Notes: generated by a model from the letters alone, not told the origin. Counted from the first letter of the stretch, positions 1-6,056 are shown. The stretch: 9,591 nt of DNA from Nitrospiraceae bacterium (GCA_003454665.1 DMKB01000025.1:3975-13565), one strand, 5' to 3'. Made by a program: numbers and translations.

Positions 1-313
1 CCTTGTCGCAGACGGGGCAGTCGAGAGGATGGTTGATGAGCAGAAGCCCGAGGATGTCTTTTCTCGCCTGCACGATCGCCGGCGACATGGTATGGATCAC
101 CATCCCGTCGGTCACCGGGGTGGTACAGGCCGGAAACTTCCGGGGATTGCCCTCCACCTCAACGAGGCAGACCCTACAGGCGCCGTAGGGATGCAGTTTG
201 TTATCGGCGCAGAGGGTCGGAATGGTGACGCCCACGGTCTTTGCCGCCTTGAGTATGGTAGCGCCGGCGTTTACCTGCGTTGTTTTCCCATCGATCGTTA
301 CGGTAATCTGCAT
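1..313 (-). CDS. nuoG: NADH-quinone oxidoreductase subunit G (N-terminal 104 codons; gene runs off the left edge)
   Basis: NuoG is the large iron-sulfur subunit of the NADH-oxidising arm of complex I and passes electrons from the NuoF/E side toward the quinone site. Translating the minus strand from ATG at 313 gives MQITVTIDGKTTQVNAG, a plant-ferredoxin-like start. Cys35, Cys46, Cys49 and Cys63 have the spacing of the [2Fe-2S] N1b ligands (the C-R-V-C pair is at 46-49). The following INHPLDCPVC (93-102) supplies His95, Cys99 and Cys102, the beginning of the His-ligated [4Fe-4S] N5 site. An AGGA ribosome-binding site lies 4-5 nt before the ATG. It follows nuoF in the same direction after an unusually long 187-bp repeat-filled spacer. 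The C-terminal clusters and molybdopterin-like domain are outside the window, so a short HoxU/HydC-like protein cannot be excluded from this fragment alone, but operon order favours nuoG. Confidence 0.93.
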   Translation of the reverse strand, partial: MQITVTIDGKTTQVNAGATILKAAKTVGVTIPTLCADNKLHPYGACRVCLVEVEGNPRKFPACTTPVTDGMVIHTMSPAIVQARKDILGLLLINHPLDCPVCDK

Positions 314-370
314 TGTGTCCTGCCTTACGTTGCGAAATAATCACGGTAATAGGAACGGCACGAGAAAATA

Positions 371-481
371 TAATGTCAAATTTCAAAGTTCAAATGTCAA
401 ATGAATGTCAAAAAACCAAGCTCGAACATTGTATTTTTGAACTTGGGATTTCATTTGAACTTTGAGCTTTGACATTTGAAC
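371..481. repeat. Long imperfect palindrome of A+T-rich repeat words in the nuoF-nuoG spacer
   Basis: This 111-bp stretch is built from variants of GTTCAAATGTCAAA in both orientations. Two perfect 14-bp inverted pairs are visible: 388-401 with 468-481, and 383-396 with 452-465. They overlap, so the flanks can pair in two alternative registers around a central hairpin (416-423 with 439-446). Base composition is far more A+T-rich than the flanking genes. The segment 450-473, read on the minus strand, matches 4220-4243 on the plus strand in the nuoB-nuoC spacer at 22 of 24 positions, so this is a dispersed family rather than a unique hairpin. No coding potential is apparent. Confidence 0.85.
410..446 (-). 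terminator. Terminator-like hairpin with T6 run between nuoF and nuoG (possible internal attenuator)
   Basis: Read on the nuo strand, CCAAGTTC (446-439) can pair with GAGCTTGG (423-416) through eight pairs including one G-U, with a 15-nt loop. It is followed at once by TTTTTT (415-410). This is the form of an intrinsic terminator, but the stem is short, only half G-C, and sits inside a larger palindrome that could compete with it. It lies inside the operon, 54-90 nt after the nuoF stop, so it would cause partial rather than complete termination if active. Confidence 0.35.
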
Positions 482-500
482 TTATTGTCCAATTCCTTCC

Positions 501-1784
501 TTAATGCAGCACCTTCCGGCATTGTTCTTCCCTGCCGCATCCCCTGCCGTTGACGCACTGCTCGTAATCGCTCCGGAAGTGGGCGATGCTGGACAGCACG
601 GGCTGTATCGCGCCCTCACCGAGGGGGCAGAAGCATTTTCCCCTGATACTCTCGCAGATACTGAGCAGGAGATCGACGTCGTCCGGCTTGCCTTCACCGC
701 TGAGTATCCGGCGGTACACCTTGTAGAGCCAGCCCGTACCCTCGCGGCACGGGGTGCACTTCCCGCACGATTCATGCTCGAAGAACCTGATCAGGACGGC
801 GGTCACGTTGACCATGCAAGCGGTATCATCCATCACGATCACCGCTCCCGAGCCGAGCATGGAGCCCGCCGCCATGAGCGAGTTGAAATCCGCTTTTACA
901 TCCAGATGGTCGGCAGTCAGCATGGGAGTGGATGCGCCGCCGGGAATGACGGCCTTGAGCTGTTTCCCGTCCTTGATACCGCCGGCATGGGTGTAAATAA
1001 TCTCGCGGAGCGTGGTGCCCATGGGAAGTTCGAAACCGCCGGGGTTGTTCACCGCGCCGCTCACCGCGAAGAGCTTGGGACCCGGAGCACTCTCTTCGCC
1101 GATCTTCGCATATGTTTCGGCGCCCAGGGCTACAATGAAGGGGATATTCGCCAGTGTTTCTACATTATTAATAACCGTCGGTTTGCGCCATGCCCCTGAG
1201 CTTGCCGGAAAGGGGGGCCTGCTGCGCGGCTGGCCGCGTTTTCCCTCGAGGGATTCGATGAGGGCCGTCTCCTCGCCGCAGATATACGCCCCGGCGCCGC
1301 CGTGCACCGAGAGGTCGAACTTCACACCCTTGCCGAGAATGTTCTTCCCGAGAAATCCTTTGGCGTATGCCTGTTCGATCGCTTTTTCGAGTATGCCCGC
1401 TGCCTTCGGGTACTCGGCGCGGAGATATATATATCCCTGCTGCGCACCGATGGCGTGCCCGGCGATGATCATGCCCTCGATGAGCAGGTGAGGGTCCTGT
1501 TCGAGAATGAACCGGTCCTTGAACGTTCCCGGCTCTCCCTCGTCGGCGTTGCAGAGAAGATATTTCACGTCTCCCGGCACCCGTGCGCAGAGCTCCCACT
1601 TGAGGCCGGCGGGAAAACCCGCGCCACCCCTGCCGCGGAGACCGGAACGCTTTACCTCATTGACCAGGTCCTCAGGCTTGATCCCGAATGCTTTCCCGAC
1701 CTGGGAATAGGCGCCGTGTTTCTCCGCCACGGTGATGTCAGCGGCATTCGGCACGTCGATTCTCTTGAACAGCATCTTTTCCAT
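501..1784 (-). CDS. nuoF: NADH-quinone oxidoreductase subunit F (NADH/FMN-binding)
   Basis: NuoF oxidises NADH, holds FMN and passes electrons through a [4Fe-4S] cluster (N3) in the peripheral arm of complex I. The 427-residue product is a normal length. The glycine-rich nucleotide loop GLRGRGGAGFPAG is at 48-60, and the FMN-pocket motif CNADEGEPGTFKDR is at 78-91. The cluster ligands are Cys340, Cys343 and Cys346 in ESCGKCTPCREG, with the fourth, Cys386, in CFCPLGEG. The ATG at 1784 is preceded by AGAGGA at a workable distance. It lies 64 bp after nuoE. One oddity is a cysteine-bearing tail (Cys410, Cys416, Cys422, each six residues apart) after the conserved HFRSDYE; there is no room for the two-cluster ferredoxin domain found on some hydrogenase or Nfn relatives. 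The context of nuoA-E and nuoG makes a hydrogenase HydB/HoxF assignment unlikely. Confidence 0.97.
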   Translation of the reverse strand: MEKMLFKRIDVPNAADITVAEKHGAYSQVGKAFGIKPEDLVNEVKRSGLRGRGGAGFPAGLKWELCARVPGDVKYLLCNADEGEPGTFKDRFILEQDPHLLIEGMIIAGHAIGAQQGYIYLRAEYPKAAGILEKAIEQAYAKGFLGKNILGKGVKFDLSVHGGAGAYICGEETALIESLEGKRGQPRSRPPFPASSGAWRKPTVINNVETLANIPFIVALGAETYAKIGEESAPGPKLFAVSGAVNNPGGFELPMGTTLREIIYTHAGGIKDGKQLKAVIPGGASTPMLTADHLDVKADFNSLMAAGSMLGSGAVIVMDDTACMVNVTAVLIRFFEHESCGKCTPCREGTGWLYKVYRRILSGEGKPDDVDLLLSICESIRGKCFCPLGEGAIQPVLSSIAHFRSDYEQCVNGRGCGREEQCRKVLH

Positions 1785-1848
1785 TCAGCGTCCTCTCAGC
1801 GCCCTGCTTCACTCACCAGCACGGCGCTTGCATCCGGCCATAGCGTGC

Positions 1849-2373
1849 TCAGGTATACTGTTCCAATACCTGCTCAATGCTCTCGGGCGTCAAATTCCCA
1901 TGGTAATCATCATCAATCAGGATGGCGGGAGCGCCGTCACATCTCCCGATGCACTCTATCCGTGCATAGGAAAACCGGCCGTCGGGAGTGACCTCCCCTT
2001 CGCCCACGCCGAGCTTCTTTTCGAGGTGCTCGATCAGCGATTCCGCGCCGAGGAGCGAGCACGAAAGGTTGTGACAGACGTGGATCACGTGCCTGCCCGT
2101 CGGCTGCCAGCCCAGAAGCGAATAAAACGAAGCCGTGCCGTACACTTCTGACTCGGGAATGCTCAACTGTTTCGCCACGAACCGTACGGCGTCGCGATTC
2201 AGGTAGCCCAGTTCCCGCTGAATCATATTGAGGGCAGGGATCAGGGCGGCCTTGCGGTCGGGATACCGGAGTGTGGCCTTTTCAATCCGCTCAACAAGGT
2301 CGTTACTGAACACTGATTTCCTCTCCGGCCGTTCGGCGGTCTGTCCTGCTCTGCCAGCGTGTTGCGCGCTCAT
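1849..2373 (-). CDS. nuoE: NADH-quinone oxidoreductase subunit E (24 kDa, [2Fe-2S])
   Basis: NuoE is the thioredoxin-fold [2Fe-2S] partner of NuoF in the NADH dehydrogenase module and binds cluster N1a. The 174-residue product has an N-terminal helical region with LIPALNMIQRELGYL at 44-58 and the family segment VYGTASFYSLL at 78-88. The ligands are Cys100, Cys105, Cys141 and Cys145 in the expected C-x4-C ... C-x3-C pattern (HVCHNLSC and ECIGRC). The first ~20 residues are charged and look like a variable extension. The ATG at 2373 follows an AGGGGG ribosome-binding site by about 5 nt and lies 16 bp after the nuoD stop, which fits translational coupling. Confidence 0.97.
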   Translation of the reverse strand: MSAQHAGRAGQTAERPERKSVFSNDLVERIEKATLRYPDRKAALIPALNMIQRELGYLNRDAVRFVAKQLSIPESEVYGTASFYSLLGWQPTGRHVIHVCHNLSCSLLGAESLIEHLEKKLGVGEGEVTPDGRFSYARIECIGRCDGAPAILIDDDYHGNLTPESIEQVLEQYT

Positions 2374-2389
2374 GCGTCCCCCTGCTCAC

Positions 2390-3586
2390 TCATCGGTCAC
2401 ATTCTCCGAGTACGATATCGATCGTGCCGATGCACGCGACCACGTCGGCCATCATATGGCCCGTAACCATCTTCGGAAAAGCACTCAGGTTCACGTACGA
2501 CGGGGCGCGGATCTTGATGCGGTACGGTTTGCCGCTCCCGTCGCTCACTATGTAGAAACCGAGCTCCCCTTTCGGGGCCTCGGTGGCACTATACACCTCG
2601 CCCTTGGGCATGGGCGCCCACTTGCTCATGAGCACAAACTGATGGGCGAGCGATTCCATGTTCTGCATCACCTGCGTCTTCTCGGGCACGGCGTAACGGG
2701 GGTCGTCAGTCATCACGGGCCCCGGCTGCATTTTGTCCAGGCACTGCCGTATGATGCGGTTGCTCTGGCGCATTTCTTCCAGGCGCACAATGTACCGGTC
2801 GTATACGTCGCCGTTCTTCCCCAGCGGCACGTCGAAGTCCACCTTGTCGTACGCGGCGTAGGGCTCCGCTTTGCGGAGGTCATAGTCAACGCCCGATCCA
2901 CGGAGCGTTCCGCCCGTCAAGCCGTAGTTGACGGCGTCTTCGGCGGTCATCACGCCGATCCCCTTGGTGCGCCGGAGCCAGATGCGATTTTCCCTGATCA
3001 GGGTGTCGTATTCAGTGAGGCGCTTGGGGAAGAGGTCGACAAACTCGTAGCACTTGTCGAAGAAGTCCCTCGGCAGGTCGTTCCGGACGCCGCCGATGCG
3101 CGCGTAGCTCACGGTCTGGCGCGCCCCCGTCGCCATCTCGAAGAGATCAAGGAGAAGCTCCCGCTCTCTGAGCGCATACAGGCAGACCGTCATGGCGCCG
3201 ATATCGAGGGCATGGGTGCCGAGCCAGACGAGATGCGCGCTGAGCCGGCCGAGCTCGGCGGTGAGGGTCCTGATGAACTGGGCCCGTTCGGGCACGGATA
3301 TGCTCGCCAGTTTTTCCACGGCCACCACGTAGCCGAGGTTATTATTCATACACGAAATGTACTCGAGACGGTCTGTAATCGGGATGATCTGGTGGTACGT
3401 CCGGTACTCCATCAGCTTCTCTATCCCCCGGTGGAGATAGCCCGGACGGGGATCGACGCCCACCACGGTCTCTCCCTGGAGGTCCAGCACCAGCCGCAGC
3501 ACGCCGTGGGTACTCGGGTGCTGGGGCCCCATGTTCAGGGTGAGTTCTTTCTGTACTGTTTTCTGCTCTGTTTCCGTCACTGCCAT
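2390..3586 (-). CDS. nuoD: NADH-quinone oxidoreductase subunit D (49 kDa)
   Basis: NuoD is the 49-kDa subunit, descended from the NiFe-hydrogenase large subunit, and forms the quinone-reducing pocket with NuoB. I start it at the ATG at 3586, giving 398 residues, because GGTGA lies just upstream. A TTG seven codons earlier (3607) is open but has no comparable site. Conserved segments are MGPQHPSTHG at 19-28 (the two histidines line the quinone site in characterised homologues), PGYLHRGIEKL at 48-58, TDRLEY at 71-76, and RLSAHLVWLGTHALDIGAM around 114-132. The protein ends in the expected GECDR. It is separate from nuoC, unlike the fused nuoCD of enterobacteria. The spacer from nuoC is a 141-bp A+T-rich stretch, whereas nuoE follows after only 16 bp. 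Confidence 0.97.
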   Translation of the reverse strand: MAVTETEQKTVQKELTLNMGPQHPSTHGVLRLVLDLQGETVVGVDPRPGYLHRGIEKLMEYRTYHQIIPITDRLEYISCMNNNLGYVVAVEKLASISVPERAQFIRTLTAELGRLSAHLVWLGTHALDIGAMTVCLYALRERELLLDLFEMATGARQTVSYARIGGVRNDLPRDFFDKCYEFVDLFPKRLTEYDTLIRENRIWLRRTKGIGVMTAEDAVNYGLTGGTLRGSGVDYDLRKAEPYAAYDKVDFDVPLGKNGDVYDRYIVRLEEMRQSNRIIRQCLDKMQPGPVMTDDPRYAVPEKTQVMQNMESLAHQFVLMSKWAPMPKGEVYSATEAPKGELGFYIVSDGSGKPYRIKIRAPSYVNLSAFPKMVTGHMMADVVACIGTIDIVLGECDR

Positions 3587-3596
3587 GGTTTCACCG

Positions 3597-3720
3597 TAAA
3601 TTCTCAATTCTCAAAAAACAAATCCCAAATAAACTCCAAACAACAATCACCAATCGTTTAAATATTGAACCTTGCCTCTTGAAATTTATTTGCAATTTGG
3701 TGCTTGAATATTGGTGCTTA
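3597..3720. repeat. A+T-rich repeat spacer between nuoC and nuoD
   Basis: The spacer is made of short related words such as CAAATCCCAAATAAACTCC and TTTGCAATTTGGTG. TTGGTGCTT occurs twice in direct orientation (3697-3705 and 3711-3719). CACCAAT at 3648-3654 is inverted as ATTGGTG at 3710-3716, allowing a weak long-range hairpin. The composition contrasts sharply with the G+C-rich genes on both sides. It resembles in style, but does not clearly match, the repeats in the nuoB-nuoC and nuoF-nuoG spacers. No ORF, promoter or terminator stands out. Confidence 0.6.
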
Positions 3721-3727
3721 TCTTTTC

Positions 3728-4198
3728 CTAGTATCCCTTCAGCGGGTATTCCTTCCGGAGCGGATGGCCCTCCCAGTCCTCGGGCATCAATATCCTGCGG
3801 AGGTCCGGGTGTCCGTCGAAGACGATTCCCAGGAGATCGTAGGTCTCGCGTTCATGCCAGTTGGCCGTTTGCCATACGGAAGAAACCGAAGCAATACGCG
3901 GCCCTTCTTCCGGCAACCGTACTTTCAAACGCATCCGGTGGCGGTAGACCGTCGAGATCATATTATACACGGCCTCGAAGCGCGGGCCTTCGTCATCCGG
4001 ATAGGTGGAATAATCGACTGCCGTAAGATCGGCGAGGTGGTCCATCTTGAGGGAAGGCTCATCCCGCAGGTATTGGCAAACATCGACAATTCCGTCTTTC
4101 TGAAGCATGACACCGACCTGCCCCGCATGCGTTACCGTACCGAGCACCTGGTCCGGGAATTTCTCTTCGATCATTTTTGCAATCTGTACAGGATCCAT
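3728..4198 (-). CDS. nuoC: NADH-quinone oxidoreductase subunit C (30 kDa)
   Basis: NuoC is the 30-kDa structural subunit of the complex I connecting module. It has no cofactor and packs against NuoD. The 156-residue product is within the usual range for stand-alone NuoC. The family signature covers residues ~113-153: WHERETYDLLGIVFDGHP, then LRRILMPEDWEGHPLRKEYP. The N-terminal half holds the ferredoxin-like fold with DHLADLTAVDYS near 53-64. The ATG at 4198 has GAGGA just upstream with a short 3-4-nt spacing. The gene is isolated from both neighbours by long repeat-bearing spacers (150 bp from nuoB, 141 bp to nuoD), which is unusual inside a nuo operon. Confidence 0.97.
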   Translation of the reverse strand: MDPVQIAKMIEEKFPDQVLGTVTHAGQVGVMLQKDGIVDVCQYLRDEPSLKMDHLADLTAVDYSTYPDDEGPRFEAVYNMISTVYRHRMRLKVRLPEEGPRIASVSSVWQTANWHERETYDLLGIVFDGHPDLRRILMPEDWEGHPLRKEYPLKGY

Positions 4199-4219
4199 GG
4201 GTCCTCGTTAATTCCAAAG

Positions 4220-4293
4220 GTCAAAGCTTAACGTTCAAATGAAGCCACCACCGCGGAACACGATTTCGCACTTCCTACCACCATTTGAACGTT
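4220..4293. repeat. Inverted repeat of the GTTCAAATG family in the nuoB-nuoC spacer
   Basis: AACGTTCAAATG at 4230-4241 is repeated exactly in inverted form as CATTTGAACGTT at 4282-4293, giving a 12-bp stem with a 40-nt loop. The segment 4220-4243 matches the minus strand of 450-473 in the nuoF-nuoG spacer at 22 of 24 positions. A further related word, TCATTTGACATTT, follows at 4302-4314. The element lies on the nuoC side of the spacer and ends about 20 nt from the nuoC start, so it would sit in the nuoC translation-initiation region of the mRNA. Confidence 0.8.
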
Positions 4294-4318
4294 GGATTTT
4301 GTCATTTGACATTTCGAT

Positions 4319-4343
4319 GCCCGCCGAGTTCTCCCCGGCGGGC
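4319..4343 (-). other. G+C-rich hairpin just after the nuoB stop
   Basis: GCCCGCCG (4319-4326) and CGGCGGGC (4336-4343) form a perfect 8-bp G+C stem with a 9-nt loop, beginning 5 nt beyond the nuoB stop on the transcribed strand. No T run follows on the minus strand, so it is not a canonical intrinsic terminator. A role as an mRNA 3'-end stabiliser or partial pause signal is inference. Confidence 0.6.
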
Positions 4344-4348
4344 CGATC

Positions 4349-4828
4349 TTATTTCCTGATATATTTTTCTTTCTTGATCTGCTCGTGCAGCGTCATGATG
4401 CCGTACATCAGCGCCTCGGGCCGCGGCGGACATCCGGGAATGTACACATCGACGGGCACAATATTGTCGACTCCCTGCACAACGCTGTACGTATCAAAGA
4501 TACCTCCGGAGCCGGCGCAGCTTCCCATGGAGATGACGTACCGCGGTTCCGGCATCTGGTCATAGACTCGCCGCAGTATCGGCGCCATCTTCTTGGTGAG
4601 GGTGCCGGCGACAAGCAGGAGGTCGGACTGTCGGGGGGAAGCGCGCGGGATGGTGCCGAAGCGGTCAAAGTCATGCTGGGGGGCGGAATAGTACTGGATC
4701 ATCTCGATGGCGCAGCATGCGAGCCCGAACGTCATGGGCCAGATGGAACTCGCCCGCAGCCAGTTAATAAGACCATCAATCTTTGTCGTGATAAAACCGT
4801 CTGGAAACTGGTTCTGAATTACTCCCAT
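4349..4828 (-). CDS. nuoB: NADH-quinone oxidoreductase subunit B ([4Fe-4S] N2)
   Basis: NuoB carries the terminal [4Fe-4S] cluster N2 that reduces quinone at the NuoB/NuoD interface. From ATG at 4828 the product is 159 residues. The ligands are Cys38-Cys39 in FGLACCAIEM, Cys104 in SMGSCAGSGG and Cys133 in IPGCPPRPEA, all in expected places. The reading frame stays open further upstream to 4939, but that part overlaps nuoA and does not resemble NuoB. The ATG at 4828 has GGGG about 8 nt upstream and overlaps the last 10 bp of nuoA, a typical coupled junction. A G+C hairpin and a repeat-bearing spacer follow before nuoC. Confidence 0.97.
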   Translation of the reverse strand: MGVIQNQFPDGFITTKIDGLINWLRASSIWPMTFGLACCAIEMIQYYSAPQHDFDRFGTIPRASPRQSDLLLVAGTLTKKMAPILRRVYDQMPEPRYVISMGSCAGSGGIFDTYSVVQGVDNIVPVDVYIPGCPPRPEALMYGIMTLHEQIKKEKYIRK

Positions 4829-5193
4829 TCGAGAGCCCCTTTCTTCCACGCATAGACGTACCCAACGAGCAGGATCGCAATGAAAATAACCATCTCCACG
4901 AAACCATAGAGACCGATCTTGCCGTACGCCACGGCCCACGGGTAAAGAAAGACAGCTTCGATGTCGAATATAAGGAACAGCATTGCGATGAGGTAAAAGC
5001 GGATGGAAAACTTCTGGTGGGCGTCCATAAAGGGAGTAATGCCTGACTCGTAGGTAAGCAGCTTCTCCGGGTAGGGCCGCCGGGGTCGGACAAACCAGCC
5101 GACGACGAGCATACCGACAGCAAAGGCGCCTCCAAGAAGCAGGAAAATCGCTACCGGTAGAAAGTGTTCCGGAACATAGGTATCCGGTGTCAT
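4819..5193 (-). CDS. nuoA: NADH-quinone oxidoreductase subunit A (membrane)
   Basis: NuoA is a small three-helix membrane subunit at the junction of the peripheral and membrane arms of complex I. I choose the ATG at 5193 (124 residues) because GAGGGAG at 5205-5199 lies 5 nt upstream; a GTG at 5199 would overlap that ribosome-binding site. Hydrophobic helices are visible at about 12-34, 66-88 and 93-115. The conserved loop YESGITPFMDAHQKFSIRFY (about 46-65) is a NuoA hallmark, and F-D-I-E-A-V follows in the second helix, with the acidic pair that is conserved in the family. It is the first gene of the operon, directly downstream of a near-consensus promoter, and overlaps nuoB by 10 bp. Confidence 0.97.
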   Translation of the reverse strand: MTPDTYVPEHFLPVAIFLLLGGAFAVGMLVVGWFVRPRRPYPEKLLTYESGITPFMDAHQKFSIRFYLIAMLFLIFDIEAVFLYPWAVAYGKIGLYGFVEMVIFIAILLVGYVYAWKKGALEWE

Positions 5194-5198
5194 GACCA

Positions 5199-5205
5199 CT
5201 CCCTC
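5199..5205 (-). promoter_or_regulatory. nuoA ribosome-binding site
   Basis: On the minus strand GAGGGAG ends 5 nt before the ATG at 5193. It overlaps the alternative GTG codon at 5199 and so decides the nuoA start in favour of the ATG. Confidence 0.75.
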
Positions 5206-5250
5206 GTAAACTATTAAATTTTAAATTAGTAAAACTTCTAAAACGCGTGC

Positions 5251-5279
5251 ATAATAAGCTACCACGTATCGTTTGTCAA
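5251..5279 (-). promoter_or_regulatory. Sigma-70-type promoter of the nuo operon
   Basis: On the minus strand TTGACA (5279-5274, perfect -35) is separated by exactly 17 bp from TATTAT (5256-5251, five of six to the -10 consensus). Transcription would start near 5244, giving a 5' leader of about 50 nt before the nuoA ATG. The leader is A+T-rich and contains a TTTAAAATTTAA-like stretch. No operator could be identified by eye. Confidence 0.8.
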
Positions 5280-5367
5280 GAAAAACTTCAACCAGGACGG
5301 ATTTAGTTTTGTTTTCCCTTCGCCGTGAAGAATAATACTCTGTTATGCAACCATGAAACCGCATGCC

Positions 5368-5396
5368 TTGAAATTGCGTCAGCAAATGTGTACAAT
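5368..5396 (+). promoter_or_regulatory. Sigma-70-type promoter of the methyltransferase gene
   Basis: TTGAAA (5368-5373) and TACAAT (5391-5396) are separated by 17 bp. The expected start near 5403 leaves a ~30-nt leader ending in GGAGG before the GTG at 5433. The promoter lies inside the in-frame upstream extension of the methyltransferase reading frame, which argues against starting that protein at 5325. It faces away from the nuo promoter, about 90 bp apart. Confidence 0.65.
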
Positions 5397-5422
5397 GGCT
5401 TTTCAGTGAGCAGTCCCCCTCC

Positions 5423-5427
5423 GGAGG
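5423..5427 (+). promoter_or_regulatory. Ribosome-binding site deciding the methyltransferase start
   Basis: GGAGG at 5423-5427 lies 5 nt before the GTG at 5433, an ideal spacing. None of the earlier in-frame GTG codons (5325, 5388, 5406) has a comparable site. Confidence 0.7.
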
Positions 5428-5432
5428 AAAAC

Positions 5433-6056
5433 GTGGACCCCTATGCCAAGGAACAACTCCTGTCGTTCTACACCATGCATCTGAAAAAGTTCGGCGACAG
5501 GCCCGAGGCGCTCCGGTGGACCCCCCGGGGCCAGCTCATGCGGTACACGACCCTCCTCGATATCGCCCCTGACCTCAATAACCGGAAGATCCTGGACTAC
5601 GGCTGTGGCACCGGCCATTTCTACGAATTCCTGAAACGACGGGGGATATCGGTAGCGTATACGGGCGTGGACATCAACGAAGAGTTCATCGATATTGCCC
5701 GGAAGAAACACCCTGAGTGCACCTTCGGAGTCATGAATATCGACGAGGACCCCCTCGACGGGTTCTATGACTTTATCTTCATATGCGGCGTCTTCAACCT
5801 GAGCGTCCCCGGCGTCGATGACGACATGAAGAACGCCCTCGTCACCCTGTTCAAGTACTGCAACAACGGCCTCGCTCTGAATGCCCTGTCCTCGCACACG
5901 CCGGTCAAGGATGTTGAACTCCACTACACCTCACCCGAGGAAATACTCGCCTTCACCCTCGAAAACCTCTCGCCCTCCGTTGCCCTGCGGCATGACCGCA
6001 TCCAGGATGATTTTACGCTCTTTGTCCATACCTCACTGAATGAAGTGGAACTGTAA
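5433..6056 (+). CDS. Class I SAM-dependent methyltransferase
   Basis: The product has the Rossmann-fold methyltransferase core, but its substrate cannot be told from sequence. Starting at GTG 5433 it is 207 residues. Motif I is ILDYGCGTGHF at ~53-63, motif II is TGVDINEEFI at ~77-86 with the acidic residue expected to bind the SAM ribose, and a later core strand reads YDFIFICGVFNL at ~112-123. The N-terminal segment AKEQLLSFYTMHLKKFGDRP precedes a conserved-looking RWTPRGQLMRY. The frame is open back to GTG 5325, but those 36 extra residues lie over a good promoter and look unlike a protein domain. It is transcribed alone, divergent from nuoA and convergent with ntrC, 30 bp apart end to end. 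No terminator is evident in that gap. Small-molecule and protein substrates are equally possible; confidence is high for the fold only. Confidence 0.88.
   Translation: MDPYAKEQLLSFYTMHLKKFGDRPEALRWTPRGQLMRYTTLLDIAPDLNNRKILDYGCGTGHFYEFLKRRGISVAYTGVDINEEFIDIARKKHPECTFGVMNIDEDPLDGFYDFIFICGVFNLSVPGVDDDMKNALVTLFKYCNNGLALNALSSHTPVKDVELHYTSPEEILAFTLENLSPSVALRHDRIQDDFTLFVHTSLNEVEL

Noticed and set aside
504..1991. Plus-strand open frames opposite nuoF and nuoE (504-1199, 1012-1491, 1302-1991)
   Set aside because: They mirror conserved nuo genes, overlap one another in different frames and show no protein family features.
2228..3661. Long plus-strand open frame of 477 codons opposite nuoD
   Set aside because: It lies antisense to the clearly conserved nuoD, is His- and Arg-rich in the way of third-position G/C shadow frames, has no recognisable domain and runs into the A+T-rich spacer.
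4319..4343. Rho-independent terminator after nuoB
   Set aside because: The stem is good, but no T run follows on the transcribed strand and the operon continues in the same direction.
4829..4939. N-terminal extension of nuoB to 4939
   Set aside because: The extra 37 codons overlap nuoA in another frame and do not look like NuoB; the ATG at 4828 has a ribosome-binding site and a typical coupled overlap.
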